DNA of 64,000 bases from AC-38 sp033856025 (GCA_033856025.1 JAWVFQ010000025.1:27017-91016); one strand, 5' to 3'. Shown: positions 6,960 through 15,941, numbered from the stretch's first letter. Numbers and translations: made by a program. Notes: generated from the sequence alone by a model not told the origin.

Positions 6960-7690
6960 GCTTCGTGCGCTCCGTGTGGGCCGACCTCGTCGAGAAGCGC
7001 CTGTGGCCGGTGGCCGTGGCGCTGGTGCTCGCCCTCGTAGCCATCCCCGTCCTGCTGCTCAAGCCGGCCGCGGAGCCCAAGGCGGCGCCCTCGGTCGTGG
7101 CCAACGCCGGCCCCGCGCCGCTGGTCGCCGACCCGGCGTCGATCGCCTCCGCCCGGCCCTCGGGCCCGGTGCTGGGGTCGACCAAGAACCCCTTCGCCCA
7201 GCAGCACGTGCCGGCCAAGGCGTCCACGACCTCGACCGGCGCCTCGACCGCGACCGCCTCGACCGGCGCGACGGCCGTCGGCGGCGGCACGAGCGGCTCC
7301 AGCGGCGGCGCCACCACGGCGCCCAGCACGGGGACGACCTCGCCCCCTTCCAGCACCCCCAAGACGCCCGCGTCGAGCGGCGAGCCGCGCCTGAAGGTGC
7401 GCTTCGGCCCGACCGACGGCACGCGCAAGGTGCGCGTCCTGTCCGCGGGGCAGGCGCTGCCCTCGACCACCAACCCGACGCTGGTCTTCGTCGAGGTGCA
7501 CGGCACCAAGAAGGTGGAGTTCATCGTCTCCTCCGACGCCGTGCCGCAGGGCGACGGCAACTGCCAGCCGAGCAAGGACGTCTGCGCCCAGCTGTTCCTG
7601 CACCCGGGCGACACCGAGTTCTTCGACGTGACGAAGTCCAACGGCAAGGTCGTCCAGTACCAGCTCGACGTCGTCGACGTCCTCGGGTAG
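6956..7690 (+). CDS. PilP-position membrane protein of the pilus operon
   Basis: A 244-residue protein with a GTG start overlapping the pilO stop by 4 bases. It has a short cytoplasmic N-terminus, one membrane helix (about residues 17-36), the segment STKNPFAQ (residues near 78-86), a Ser/Thr/Ala/Gly-rich linker of about 60 residues, and a C-terminal beta-type domain of roughly 100 residues with two Cys (NCQPSKDVC). The 'NPF' motif before the linker is also seen in PilP-type and GspC-type proteins, which bridge PilNO to outer layers. In an actinobacterium with no typical outer membrane its partner is unknown. Last gene of the pilM-N-O run; function assigned from position and topology only. 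Confidence 0.65.
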   Translation: MSFVRSVWADLVEKRLWPVAVALVLALVAIPVLLLKPAAEPKAAPSVVANAGPAPLVADPASIASARPSGPVLGSTKNPFAQQHVPAKASTTSTGASTATASTGATAVGGGTSGSSGGATTAPSTGTTSPPSSTPKTPASSGEPRLKVRFGPTDGTRKVRVLSAGQALPSTTNPTLVFVEVHGTKKVEFIVSSDAVPQGDGNCQPSKDVCAQLFLHPGDTEFFDVTKSNGKVVQYQLDVVDVLG

Positions 7691-7706
7691 CGGCTCCCCG
7701 CGCCTT

Positions 7707-7712
7707 TAGGCT
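7707..7712 (+). promoter_or_regulatory. -10 element of a leaderless-type promoter (aroC)
   Basis: TAGGCT lies 9 bases before the ATG at 7722 and only 17 bases after the previous stop codon. It gives the shikimate genes their own promoter, separate from the pilus operon. Confidence 0.5.
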
Positions 7713-7721
7713 GTGGCGCCC

Positions 7722-8885
7722 ATGGCGCTGCGCCTCATCACCGCCGGCGAGTCCCACGGGCCCGGCCTGACGTGCATCGTCGAGGGCCTGCCCGCGGGCC
7801 TCGAGCTGGTTCCCGCCGATCTCGACCGCGACCTCGCGCGTCGCCAGCTCGGCCACGGTCGCGGCGGGCGGATGAAGATCGAGAAGGATGCCGCCGTGGT
7901 GACCGCGGGGCTGCGCCACGGGCGGACGCTGGGCAGCCCGGTGGCGCTGCAGGTGGTCAACCGCGACTACGACAACTGGGAGGAGCGGATGAACCCCTGG
8001 CCCGTGGAGGCGGACGTGCCCGAGGTGCACCTGCCGCGCCCGGGCCACGCCGACCTCGTGGGCACGATGAAGTTCGGGCACTCCGACGTGCGCAACGTGC
8101 TCGAGCGCGCCAGCGCGCGCGAGACGGCCGCGCGCGTGGCCGGCGGCGGGCTGGCCAAGGCGTTCCTGCGCGCGCTGGGCGTGGAGGTGCGCTCGCACGT
8201 CGTGCAGATCGGCTCGGTCCGCGCGCCCGAGCGCGACGACCTGGCGCTGGCGGACTTCGACGGCGTCGACGACTCGCCGGTGCGCTGCCTGGACCCCGAG
8301 GTCAGCGCGGCGATGGTCGAGGAGATCAACCGCCTGCGCAAGGCCAACGAGTCGCTGGGCGGGATCTTCGAGGTGCGCGCGTTCGGAGCCGTCCCCGGGC
8401 TGGGCTCCCACGTCTCCTGGGAGGAGCGCCTGGACGGCCGCCTGGGCCAGGCGATCCTGTCCATCCACGCCATGAAGGGCGTGTCGGTGGGGCCGGGCTT
8501 CGAGATGGCGGGACGCCCGGGGTCCGAGGTGCACGACGAGATCTTCTGGACCTCCGAGCGCGGCTACTTCCGCGAGTCCAACCGCGCCGGCGGCGTGGAG
8601 GGCGGCATGACCACGGGCGAGCCGCTGGTCGTGGTGGGCGCCATGAAGCCGCTGCCGACGCTGACCAAGCCGCTGCGCTCGGTCGACATCTCCACCAAGG
8701 AGCCGGCGCCCGCGCTGCGCGAGCGCACGGACTCCACGACCGTGCCCGCCGCGGGCGTCGTGGGGGAGGCGATGGTCGCGCTCGTCCTGGCCTCCGCCTA
8801 CCGCGAGAAGTTCGGCGGCGACCACATCGACGACGTGCTCGGCGCGCTCACCGCCTACAAGCAGCGCATCGATTGGCGAAGTTGA
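7722..8885 (+). CDS. aroC: chorismate synthase
   Basis: A 387-residue enzyme that converts 5-enolpyruvylshikimate-3-phosphate to chorismate with reduced FMN, the last common step of aromatic amino acid synthesis. The protein begins MALRLITAGESHGPGL, the family's N-terminal signature, so the ATG at 7722 is chosen over a GTG three codons upstream that would abut the -10 box. Other family motifs are visible: GHGRGGRMKIEKD, RASARETAARVAGG and the late TVPAAGVVGEAMVALVLA. Length is normal. Its stop overlaps the TTG start of the following fused gene by 4 bases. Confidence 0.97.
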   Translation: MALRLITAGESHGPGLTCIVEGLPAGLELVPADLDRDLARRQLGHGRGGRMKIEKDAAVVTAGLRHGRTLGSPVALQVVNRDYDNWEERMNPWPVEADVPEVHLPRPGHADLVGTMKFGHSDVRNVLERASARETAARVAGGGLAKAFLRALGVEVRSHVVQIGSVRAPERDDLALADFDGVDDSPVRCLDPEVSAAMVEEINRLRKANESLGGIFEVRAFGAVPGLGSHVSWEERLDGRLGQAILSIHAMKGVSVGPGFEMAGRPGSEVHDEIFWTSERGYFRESNRAGGVEGGMTTGEPLVVVGAMKPLPTLTKPLRSVDISTKEPAPALRERTDSTTVPAAGVVGEAMVALVLASAYREKFGGDHIDDVLGALTAYKQRIDWRS

Positions 8886-10414
8886 AGCCCTCACTCGTCT
8901 TCACCGGCTTCATGGGCGCCGGGAAGTCGACCGCGGCGCGCGCGGCGGCCGAGGCGCTGGGCGTCCAGGCGATCGACACCGACGAGCGCCTGGCCTGGGA
9001 GCTCGACGACTCGCTGGAGGAGTTCTTCGACCGGGCCGGCGAGCCCGAGTTCCGGGCGCGCGAGGAGCAGGTCGTGGTCGACTCGCTGGCCGGCGCTCAG
9101 GGCGCCCCGGTGGCGCTCGGCGGGGGCGCGCTGGGCTCGGCGCGCGTGCGCGCGGCGCTGGAGGACCACACCGTCGTGTGGCTGGAGGTCGACCCCGAGA
9201 CGGCGTGGTCGCGCGCCACGAGGTCCGGCGGCCGGCCCCTGGCTCGCGACCGCGCGGCCTTCGAAGCCCTGCACGCCGAGCGTCTGCCGGCCTACGAGCG
9301 CGCGGCGAACGCCATCCTCCCCGCGTCGGACCCCGAGATCGTGCGCGCCGCCCTGCCCTTCCTGGCCGCGCTGGCCGACGCCCCGGCGGGGACCCGGATG
9401 GTGTGGGCGCACAGCGCCTCGGGCGACTACCCGGTCCTGGCCGGGCCGGCGCTCCTGGAGACCGGATGGTTCCCGGTCGCCGGACGGCGGTTCGCGGTGA
9501 GCGACCGCAACGTCTGGCCGCTGCACGGCCGCCATCTCGAGCCGGTGGTGGGCTTCACGCTGCTCGACCCCGGCGAGGGGGCCAAGGAGATCGCCTCGGC
9601 CGAGCTGGTCTGGCGCTCGCTGGCGCAGCAGGGCGCCACGCGCGACGACCTCGTCGTCGCGCTCGGCGGCGGCGTGGTGGGCGATCTGGCGGGATTCTGC
9701 GCCGCCACCTACCAGCGCGGCGTCCGGGTGGTGCAGGTCCCCACGACGCTGGTCGCCCAGGTCGACGCGGCCTACGGGGGCAAGACCGGGGTCGACCTCC
9801 CCGAGGCCAAGAACTACGTGGGCGCGTTCCACCAGCCCGCGGCGGTCCTGGTCGATCCGGCCGCCCTGCTCACCCTGCCCGAGGCCGAGCTCTCCGCCGG
9901 CTACGCCGAGGTGCTCAAGACGGCGCTCATCGCCGGCGGTCCGCTGTGGGAGCGGGTCCGCGACGGCGCGGGCGGTGCCGCGCAGCCCGACGTGATCCTC
10001 GCCTGCGCGCGGGTGAAGCTGGGCATCGTGGCGCAGGACGAGCGCGACGCGGGACGCCGCCAGGTCCTCAACCTCGGCCACACCGTCGGCCATGCGATCG
10101 AGACGGCCGCCGGCTACGGCGGTCCCTACGCGCACGGGCCCGCCGTCGGCCTGGGCCTCCTGGCCGCGCTGCGCCTGTCCGAACGCGACGAGCTGCGCGC
10201 CCAGGTGGCCGAGCTGCTCGCCGCCCACGGCCTGCCGACGCGTCTGGAGGGCGTCGACCCGGCCGCAGTGGTCGAGGCGGTGCGCCGCGACAAGAAGCGC
10301 CGGGCTGACGGCCCCGTCCCCTTCGTGATCGTCGAGGCGCCCGGCGACGTGCGGGAGGGCGTCCCCATCCCCGAGGGCGAGGTCGCCGCCGCCGTGAGGG
10401 ATTTAATCGACTGA
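8882..10414 (+). CDS. aroKB: fused shikimate kinase / 3-dehydroquinate synthase
   Basis: One continuous 510-residue frame encodes two shikimate enzymes. Residues 1-165 are shikimate kinase: Walker A GFMGAGKST near residue 11, substrate Asp/Arg (DTDERLAWEL, FRAREEQVV) and the GGGAL loop. Residues about 170-510 are AroB: NAD-binding ALGGGVVGDLAGF, VPTTLVAQVDAAYGGKTGVD, the zinc ligands in SAGYAEVLKTAL and NLGHTVGHAIE. No stop or start signal separates the halves, and a hydrophobic Ala-rich stretch (LPFLAALADAPAG) forms the junction. The TTG at 8882 overlaps the aroC stop and is the only start before the P-loop. Separate aroK and aroB genes are the rule, so this is a bifunctional fusion of consecutive but non-adjacent pathway steps. 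Confidence 0.95.
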   Translation: MKPSLVFTGFMGAGKSTAARAAAEALGVQAIDTDERLAWELDDSLEEFFDRAGEPEFRAREEQVVVDSLAGAQGAPVALGGGALGSARVRAALEDHTVVWLEVDPETAWSRATRSGGRPLARDRAAFEALHAERLPAYERAANAILPASDPEIVRAALPFLAALADAPAGTRMVWAHSASGDYPVLAGPALLETGWFPVAGRRFAVSDRNVWPLHGRHLEPVVGFTLLDPGEGAKEIASAELVWRSLAQQGATRDDLVVALGGGVVGDLAGFCAATYQRGVRVVQVPTTLVAQVDAAYGGKTGVDLPEAKNYVGAFHQPAAVLVDPAALLTLPEAELSAGYAEVLKTALIAGGPLWERVRDGAGGAAQPDVILACARVKLGIVAQDERDAGRRQVLNLGHTVGHAIETAAGYGGPYAHGPAVGLGLLAALRLSERDELRAQVAELLAAHGLPTRLEGVDPAAVVEAVRRDKKRRADGPVPFVIVEAPGDVREGVPIPEGEVAAAVRDLID

Positions 10415-10857
10415 TGCGCAATCGAGTCGAGGTCATGCACGGCGTCAACCTGGGCGAGCTGGCCCGGCGCGACCCGCAGCAGTACGGCGGGATGAGCTTC
10501 ACGCAGCTCGAGCAGCACATCTCGCAGTACGCGCGCGACCTGGGGCTCGTCGTCCAGCTCTTCCAGACCAACCACGAGGGCGAGTTCGTCGAGCGCCTGC
10601 ACAAGCTCGAGGGCCTGGCGGACGGGATCGTCCTCAACCCCGGCGCCTGGACGCACTACTCGTGGGCGATCCACGACGCGCTGGAGCTCTCCGGGCTCCC
10701 GGCGGTCGAGGTCCACCTGTCCGATGTCAACGTCCGCGAGGCGTGGCGGCGCACGTCGGTGATCGGCGACCTGTGCATCGCCAGCGTGTCGGGGCGGGGG
10801 GTGGAGGGCTACCGGGAGGCGCTGGAGCGCCTGCGCACGGAGCTCGCGGGGTCGTGA
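10414..10857 (+). CDS. aroQ: type II 3-dehydroquinate dehydratase
   Basis: A 147-residue class II dehydroquinase, which forms 3-dehydroshikimate from 3-dehydroquinate as a dodecamer. Motifs in order: HGVNLGELARRDPQQYG (with the catalytic Arg and Tyr positions), QTNHEGEFVE, LNPGAWTHYSWAIHDAL and EVHLSDVNVREAWRRTS. The first motif reads HGVN where most family members have NGPN, a mild departure. The ATG overlaps the stop of the fused aroKB gene (TGATG). Its own stop overlaps the next GTG start, so aroC through the peptidase form one tightly coupled unit. Confidence 0.93.
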   Translation: MRNRVEVMHGVNLGELARRDPQQYGGMSFTQLEQHISQYARDLGLVVQLFQTNHEGEFVERLHKLEGLADGIVLNPGAWTHYSWAIHDALELSGLPAVEVHLSDVNVREAWRRTSVIGDLCIASVSGRGVEGYREALERLRTELAGS

Positions 10858-11930
10858 CCGGCCGCGCCGACCGGCTCGGCGCGCTCGCGGCGGAGCGCGA
10901 GCTCGACGCCCTGCTGGTCCGCGAGCCCGCCAACCTGCGCTGGCTCACCGGCTTCACCGGGACCAACGGCCTCGCGGTGGTGGGCGACGGGCGCCACGTT
11001 TTCGTCACCGACTTTCGCTACGTCGAGCGTGCCGCGGACGAGGTGGGGGAGGGCTGGGAACGAGTCGAGGGCCGCCGCGACCTGCTGGGCGACGTGGCGG
11101 GCGCGCTGCCGGACCGTCGTCCGCTGCGCCTGGGCTTCGACGACGCCCACGTGTCCGTGCGCGACCACGGCCGCCTCGCCGAGGCGCTGGGCGAGGAGGT
11201 GTCCCTCGTTGCCGCCGGGGGGCTGGTGGAGTCGCTGCGCGCGGTCAAGGACGCGCGGGAGCTGGCGGCGGTCCGCGCCGCCGCGGCGCTGGCCGACGAG
11301 GCGCTGTCCGCGGCGCTGGAGGGCGGCCTGACGGGACGCACCGAGCGCGAGTTCGCGCTGGCGCTGGAGGACGAGATGCGCCGGCGCGGCGCGCAGGGGC
11401 CGAGCTTCCCCTCGATCGTCGCGGCCGGCCCGCACGGCGCGCTGCCCCACGCCGAGCCGCGTGACGCCGGGATCCCGCGCGACACGCTGGTGGTCGTGGA
11501 CTGGGGCGCGCGCGTGGACGGCTACTGCTCGGACGGCACTCGCACCTTCGCCACGGGCGAGATCGGCGACGAGGCGCGCGAGGTCTACGAGGTCGTGCGC
11601 CGAGCTCAGCTGGCGGGCCTGGACGCGGTCCGCGCCGGAGTGCCCGGCCGCGACGCCGACGCCGCCGCGCGCGCGGTCGTGGAGGAGGCCGGCCACGGCG
11701 AGCGCTTCGGCCACGGCCTGGGTCATGGGGTGGGCCTGGAGGTCCACGAGGAGCCCCGCCTGGCCAAGACCGCCGAGGACGAGCTGCGGGCCGGCAGCAT
11801 CGTGACCGTCGAGCCAGGGATCTACCTGCCCGGCCGCTTCGGGGTGCGCATCGAGGACCTGGTGGTCGTGACCGAGAACGCGCCGGAGATCCTCAGCTCG
11901 CATCCCAAGGAGCTCACGACGGTCGGATGA
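10854..11930 (+). CDS. pepQ: Xaa-Pro aminopeptidase family protein (M24)
   Basis: A 358-residue M24 metallopeptidase, likely releasing the residue before proline in dipeptides or peptides. The N-terminal creatinase-like domain starts DRLGALAAERELDALLV. The C-terminal pita-bread domain has the metal ligands in order: VVVDWGARVDGYCSDGTRTF (two Asp), GHGLGHGVGLEVHE (His), TVEPGIY (Glu) and RIEDLVVV (Glu). The GTG at 10854 overlaps the aroQ stop. This gene usually lies right before efp in actinobacteria; here eight other genes separate the two. Confidence 0.92.
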   Translation: MTGRADRLGALAAERELDALLVREPANLRWLTGFTGTNGLAVVGDGRHVFVTDFRYVERAADEVGEGWERVEGRRDLLGDVAGALPDRRPLRLGFDDAHVSVRDHGRLAEALGEEVSLVAAGGLVESLRAVKDARELAAVRAAAALADEALSAALEGGLTGRTEREFALALEDEMRRRGAQGPSFPSIVAAGPHGALPHAEPRDAGIPRDTLVVVDWGARVDGYCSDGTRTFATGEIGDEAREVYEVVRRAQLAGLDAVRAGVPGRDADAAARAVVEEAGHGERFGHGLGHGVGLEVHEEPRLAKTAEDELRAGSIVTVEPGIYLPGRFGVRIEDLVVVTENAPEILSSHPKELTTVG

Positions 11931-13420
11931 GGGCCGCGGGGCGGGCTGTGGCGCGGCGGCCGGACCTGGCCGTCCTGGCCGTGTTGGCGCTGGCGGGGGT
12001 CGCGCTGCGGTTGTGGCTCATGCTGCGCTGGCGCCCGGCCTTCCTCGGGTTCTCCGACAGCTACGTCTACCTGACGAACTCGTCCGAGGGCTTCTTCAAC
12101 GACTCGCTGCGCCCGGTCGGGTACCCGCTGTTCCTCGCCGGAGCCCGCTCGCTGTCCTCCAGCCTCTCGGCGACGACCCTGCTCCAGCACGCGATGGGGG
12201 TCGCCTCGGCCGGCTTCGCCTACCTCGCGGGACGCCGGCTCGGGCTCGGGCGCTGGGCGGCCCTGCTGCCCGCCGCGGTGCTCCTGCTGCACGGCGCGAC
12301 GATGTGGTTCGAGCACGCGATCCTCACCGAGAGCCTGTTCGGCTTCCTCGTCTGTGCCGGCCTGCTGGCCGCGGCGCTCGCGGCCGGTGGCGCGGGAGGC
12401 CCACGGGCACAGATCGCGCTGGCCGGCGCCGCGGGGCTGCTCGTGGCGGGGGCCGGCGCCGTGCGGACGGTCGGCATCGCCCTGCTTCCGGTCCTGGCGG
12501 CGTGGCTGGCCTGGGCGCTGCCGGCGCCGGCGCGGCGCCGGGTGGCCGCCGCCGGGGCGACCGCGCTCGCGGGCGTGGCGCTGCTCGCCGGGAACCTCGT
12601 GTGGGCCCACAGCGAGACCGGCGCCTACGCGTTCTCGCGCCACGACTACTACCTGGCCTACGGCCGGGTGGCCCCGTTCGCCGACTGCGGGCGCTTCACC
12701 CCGCCCAGGGGTACGCGCGCACTGTGCCCCACGGTGCCCCGGCGCGACCGCTTCGGCCCGGGCTGGTGGGTGTTCAGCCCCGAGTCGGCCATCGTGCGCG
12801 CCTTCGGCCGCGTCGACCGCGACGTCCAGCCGCCGGGCGCGGCGCGCCGGACGTCGGCGTTCTACCGCCGGGCGATCCTGTCCCAGCCGCTCGACTACCT
12901 GAGCGCCGTGGGGCGCGACCTGGTGCGGTTCGTCGACCCCAACTTCCCGCTGAACCCGAACCCGGCGATCGGGAACGGCGGCGCCGGCGTCTCCGCCGAC
13001 GACTACCAGGAGCACCTGCTCACGCGCTCGGAGTGGTCGCGGGGGAACGAGCCCGGGACGGCGGCCGTCGTCGCGCGCCTGTACTCGACCCCGGGGCTCT
13101 ACAAGGGTCCGATGGAGGGCCTGCGGCGCTACGAGGGCGCGACGCGCCTGACCGGCGTCCCGATGGTGCTGCTGATCGCGCTGGCCCTCGCCGGCCCGCT
13201 GGCGGCGAGCGGACGCCGGCGGCGCGGCGCGGTGCTGGCCACCGCGGTCGGCGCCACGCTCGCGGTCGCTCCCGTCCTGGCTCACGAGTACGACTGGCGC
13301 TACGCCGTCGCCGCGCTGGGCCCGCTCGCGCTGGCGGCGGCGTTCGGCGCGGAGGGCATCGCGGATCGCGTGCGGGCGATCCGGCTCGCTCGGCTGGGAG
13401 AACCGTCCCGCGCCTCGTAA
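11927..13420 (+). CDS. polytopic membrane protein, GT-C glycosyltransferase-like
   Basis: A 497-residue integral membrane protein with about ten hydrophobic helices. After the first helix comes FLGFSDSYVYL, an acidic loop motif in the place where GT-C fold transferases (PMT/ArnT type) carry their catalytic Asp or Glu. A large hydrophilic loop (about residues 230-390) with several Trp, Tyr and Pro-rich patches lies between the two membrane halves. GT-C enzymes use lipid-linked sugars outside the membrane. The start overlaps the peptidase stop as ATGA. Assignment rests on topology and the acidic motif, so the donor and acceptor are unknown. Confidence 0.55.
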   Translation: MRAAGRAVARRPDLAVLAVLALAGVALRLWLMLRWRPAFLGFSDSYVYLTNSSEGFFNDSLRPVGYPLFLAGARSLSSSLSATTLLQHAMGVASAGFAYLAGRRLGLGRWAALLPAAVLLLHGATMWFEHAILTESLFGFLVCAGLLAAALAAGGAGGPRAQIALAGAAGLLVAGAGAVRTVGIALLPVLAAWLAWALPAPARRRVAAAGATALAGVALLAGNLVWAHSETGAYAFSRHDYYLAYGRVAPFADCGRFTPPRGTRALCPTVPRRDRFGPGWWVFSPESAIVRAFGRVDRDVQPPGAARRTSAFYRRAILSQPLDYLSAVGRDLVRFVDPNFPLNPNPAIGNGGAGVSADDYQEHLLTRSEWSRGNEPGTAAVVARLYSTPGLYKGPMEGLRRYEGATRLTGVPMVLLIALALAGPLAASGRRRRGAVLATAVGATLAVAPVLAHEYDWRYAVAALGPLALAAAFGAEGIADRVRAIRLARLGEPSRAS

Positions 13421-13437
13421 GCGCGGCCCGGCGCCCG

Positions 13438-13443
13438 TATCCT
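13438..13443 (+). promoter_or_regulatory. -10 element of a leaderless-type promoter (nitrilase gene)
   Basis: TATCCT lies 7 bases before the ATG at 13451, with no Shine-Dalgarno sequence. Confidence 0.5.
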
Positions 13444-13450
13444 CGGCCGC

Positions 13451-14365
13451 ATGCCGAGCTTCGAGACGGTGCGCGTCGCGGCGATCCAGGCGACGCCCGC
13501 GATCCTCGATGCCGACGCGTCGGTGGACCGGGCGATCGAGTGGCTGGGACGCGCCGCGGCCGACGGCGTGCAGCTGGCCGTGCTCCCCGAGACGTTCGTG
13601 TCGCTGTATCCATCCAACGCCTGGGCGAAGCGCGCGGCGGCGTTCGGCGGCTCCGACGAGCTTTGGGAGCGCATGTGGGAGTCCTCGGTTGACGTCCCCG
13701 GCCCGCTCGTCGACCGGCTGACGGCGGCATGCCGCGAGCTGGGCCTGCACTGCGCGATCGGCGTCAACGAGCGCGAGTCCGACCGTCCCGGGTCGCTCTA
13801 CAACACGCTGCTGATCCTCGGCCCGAAGGGGCTGCTCCACCGCCATCGCAAGCTGATGCCGACCATGCACGAGCGGCTGTTCCACGGCGTGGGGGCGGGG
13901 GACGACCTGCTGCCCGTCGAGACTCCGCTGGGCCGGGTCGGTGGGCTGATCTGCTGGGAGAACCGGATGCCGCTGGCCCGCTACGCGGTCTACCGCGGCG
14001 GGCCGCAGATCTGGGTCGCGCCGACGGCCGACGACTCCGACGGCTGGCTGGCCACGATGCGCCACGTGGCGATCGAGTCGGGTGCGTTCGTGGTCTCCGC
14101 GCCCCAGTACATCCCGCGCTCGGCGTTCCCCGACGACTTCCCGCTGGAGTTGCCCGACCAGGAGGTGTTCGGCCGGGGCGGCGCGGCGATCGTGGAGCCG
14201 ACGTGGGGCGAGGTCGTCGCGGGCCCGCTGTACGGCGAGGAGGGGATCGTGGTCGCGGACTGCGACCTGCGGGCGGGCCTGCACGCCAAGCGCTGGTTCG
14301 ACGCTGTCGGCCACTACGGGCGCGAGGACGTTCTGGGCGGCGCGGTACCGGAGGAGATCCCTTGA
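13451..14365 (+). CDS. nitrilase / carbon-nitrogen hydrolase
   Basis: A 304-residue member of the nitrilase superfamily with the full catalytic set: Glu in VLPETFVSLYP (near residue 49), Lys in HRHRKLMPTMHERL (near 137) and Cys in GGLICWENRMPLARY (near 170). The sequence around the Lys and Cys matches true nitrilases (nitrile to carboxylic acid plus ammonia) rather than amidases or beta-ureidopropionase. Length is close to the usual 310-340. It has its own leaderless-type promoter and shares a 4-base overlap with the next gene's TTG start. The natural nitrile is not evident from the context. Confidence 0.9.
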   Translation: MPSFETVRVAAIQATPAILDADASVDRAIEWLGRAAADGVQLAVLPETFVSLYPSNAWAKRAAAFGGSDELWERMWESSVDVPGPLVDRLTAACRELGLHCAIGVNERESDRPGSLYNTLLILGPKGLLHRHRKLMPTMHERLFHGVGAGDDLLPVETPLGRVGGLICWENRMPLARYAVYRGGPQIWVAPTADDSDGWLATMRHVAIESGAFVVSAPQYIPRSAFPDDFPLELPDQEVFGRGGAAIVEPTWGEVVAGPLYGEEGIVVADCDLRAGLHAKRWFDAVGHYGREDVLGGAVPEEIP

Positions 14366-15354
14366 GAGGAGTGGTGCTCGTCGTCGCGGCCGCCGCACTC
14401 CTCGCCGCGCCCGCCGGCGCGCAGACCCCGGCGCCGGCGCCCCCGGCGGGGGAGCCGGTGGCCGCGGACGGCGTGACCGTGGGCGGCGTCGCCGTCGGCG
14501 GCCTGACGCGCGAGCAGCTCACGGAGGTTCTGACCGAGCAGATCGCCCGCCCGCTGGGCCGGCGCCTCGTCGTCGCCGTGGGCGCGCGGCGGTTCTCGAT
14601 CCTCCCGCGCGACGCCGGGGTGTCGGTGAAGGTCGACCTGCTGGTCGCGCGTGCGCTGCGGGCGGCGCCCGGGCGCAACGTCTCCGTGGTCCCGACGCTG
14701 CGCCGCAGCGCCGCCCCGGGACTGCGCCGGCGCGTGCAGGACGGCGTGTGGGTCTCGCCGGTCAACTCGCACGTGCTGTTCAGCGTCCGTGCCCTGCGCG
14801 CCTCGCGCCCGCGCGACGGGCGCACGCTGGTCCACCCTGCGTTCCTGGAGGACAGGATCGCCGCGACCCTGCGCTCGTGGACCGCGGCCCGGCTCGTGCG
14901 GGCGTACACGCGGCGGGTGCGCCCGCGGGTGAACCAGCGCCGCCTGCGCACGATCACCGGCCCCATCGTGACCGTCTCGCGCTCCGGTCAGCGCGCGCGG
15001 GTGTTCAACCACCTGCGCCAGGTCCGCTCCTACCCCGTCGCCACCGGGCAGCCGGCCTGGCCGACGCCGACGGGGCTGTTCCACGTGCGCTCGAAGGTGG
15101 TCAACCCGGCGTGGTCGGTCCCGAACTCGTCGTGGGCGGGCAGCCAGGCCGGCCAGACGATCCCCGGCGGCTCGGCCGGCAACCCGCTGGTCGCGCGCTG
15201 GATCGGGGTCACGTCGTCCGTCGGCTTCCACGGGACGAACAACCCGTGGTCGATCGGGACGGCCGCCTCGCACGGGTGCATCCGGATGTACCCGCGCGAC
15301 GTGATCAAGCTGTACGTCTGGGTGCGGATCGGGACGCCGGTCTACATCCGCTAG
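14362..15354 (+). CDS. L,D-transpeptidase (YkuD domain), exported
   Basis: A 330-residue exported protein that should cross-link or modify peptidoglycan. The TTG at 14362 is favoured because GGAGGAG lies 5 bases upstream and it overlaps the nitrilase stop; a GTG three codons on is the alternative. A signal peptide (VVLVVAAAALLAAPAGAQ) is followed by a Pro/Ala stretch, then a domain of about 180 residues resembling the peptidoglycan-binding-4 type that often precedes YkuD. The catalytic YkuD domain occupies the last 130 residues, with FHGTNNPWSIGTAASHGCIR containing the His and the SHGC nucleophile. It converges on the next gene, sharing the palindromic stop CTAG. Confidence 0.92.
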   Translation: MRGVVLVVAAAALLAAPAGAQTPAPAPPAGEPVAADGVTVGGVAVGGLTREQLTEVLTEQIARPLGRRLVVAVGARRFSILPRDAGVSVKVDLLVARALRAAPGRNVSVVPTLRRSAAPGLRRRVQDGVWVSPVNSHVLFSVRALRASRPRDGRTLVHPAFLEDRIAATLRSWTAARLVRAYTRRVRPRVNQRRLRTITGPIVTVSRSGQRARVFNHLRQVRSYPVATGQPAWPTPTGLFHVRSKVVNPAWSVPNSSWAGSQAGQTIPGGSAGNPLVARWIGVTSSVGFHGTNNPWSIGTAASHGCIRMYPRDVIKLYVWVRIGTPVYIR

Positions 15355-15941
15355 CGCGGCGGCCTCAGCGGCTTGACCCGCAGCCCGGCGCGCGAGTCCT
15401 CAATCAGCTGGGACAGGCGGCGCTCGCGTGTCTCCGGGCGCTTGGCGCTCGTGACCCAGTGCGCGGCCGTACGGCGGTACGACGGCGGCTGGGCGCTCCA
15501 GAACTCCCAGGCTCGCCGGTCCCCGCGCAGCCGCTTCTCCGCGGCCGCCGGCAGCCGGGCGGGCTCGGCGCGCTCGTGGGCGTAGATGCCGGTCCGCGCC
15601 TCGGTGCGTGCCTCGAACGCGCGCAGGCCGGCCGGGCGCATGCGGCCCTCCGCGATCAGCTCGTCCGCGCGCGCGACGTTCTTGGCGCTCCAGATGCTGC
15701 GCGCGCGCCGCGGGGTCAGGCGGCGGCTGAAGCGCGTGTCGTCGATTCGCCGGACCTGTCCGTCGATCCAGCCGAAGCACAGCACCTCGTCGACCGTCTC
15801 GTTCCAGGTCAGGGTCGGGCGGCCGGTCCCGGCGCGGTGGAAGCCGACGACGAGCTCGCTCGCCGACTCGTGGTGCTCCTCCAGCCAGGCGCGCAGCTCC
15901 TCCGGCGACGAGAAGAAGACCGGCTCCGTCGCGCGGCTCAT
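15351..15941 (-). CDS. YdeI/OmdA-like protein
   Basis: A 196-residue cytosolic protein. The N-terminal half has the YdeI signature: SPEELRAWLEEHHESASEL, then WNETVDEVLCFGWIDGQVRR and a basic RFSRRLTPRRARSIWSAKN. The C-terminal part with AWEFWSAQPPSYRRTAAHWV matches the OmdA segment linked to bacteriocin protection in enterics. The molecular function is unknown. The start codon overlaps the stop of the preceding PLP enzyme gene (ATGA), so it is the third gene of a minus-strand unit with the PLP enzyme and methyltransferase. Confidence 0.85.
   Translation of the reverse strand: MSRATEPVFFSSPEELRAWLEEHHESASELVVGFHRAGTGRPTLTWNETVDEVLCFGWIDGQVRRIDDTRFSRRLTPRRARSIWSAKNVARADELIAEGRMRPAGLRAFEARTEARTGIYAHERAEPARLPAAAEKRLRGDRRAWEFWSAQPPSYRRTAAHWVTSAKRPETRERRLSQLIEDSRAGLRVKPLRPPR

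Noticed and set aside
8882..10414. aroK-aroB fusion as a sequencing artefact
   Set aside because: The frame is open throughout with both domains intact and no low-complexity run at the joint where an indel might hide; GC periodicity seems unbroken.
11822..14398. Very long minus-strand open frame (858 residues) opposite the peptidase, GT-C and nitrilase genes
   Set aside because: It is a shadow in GC-rich DNA: Arg/Gln/His/Pro-rich sequence without domains, while the plus strand carries complete families with all catalytic residues.
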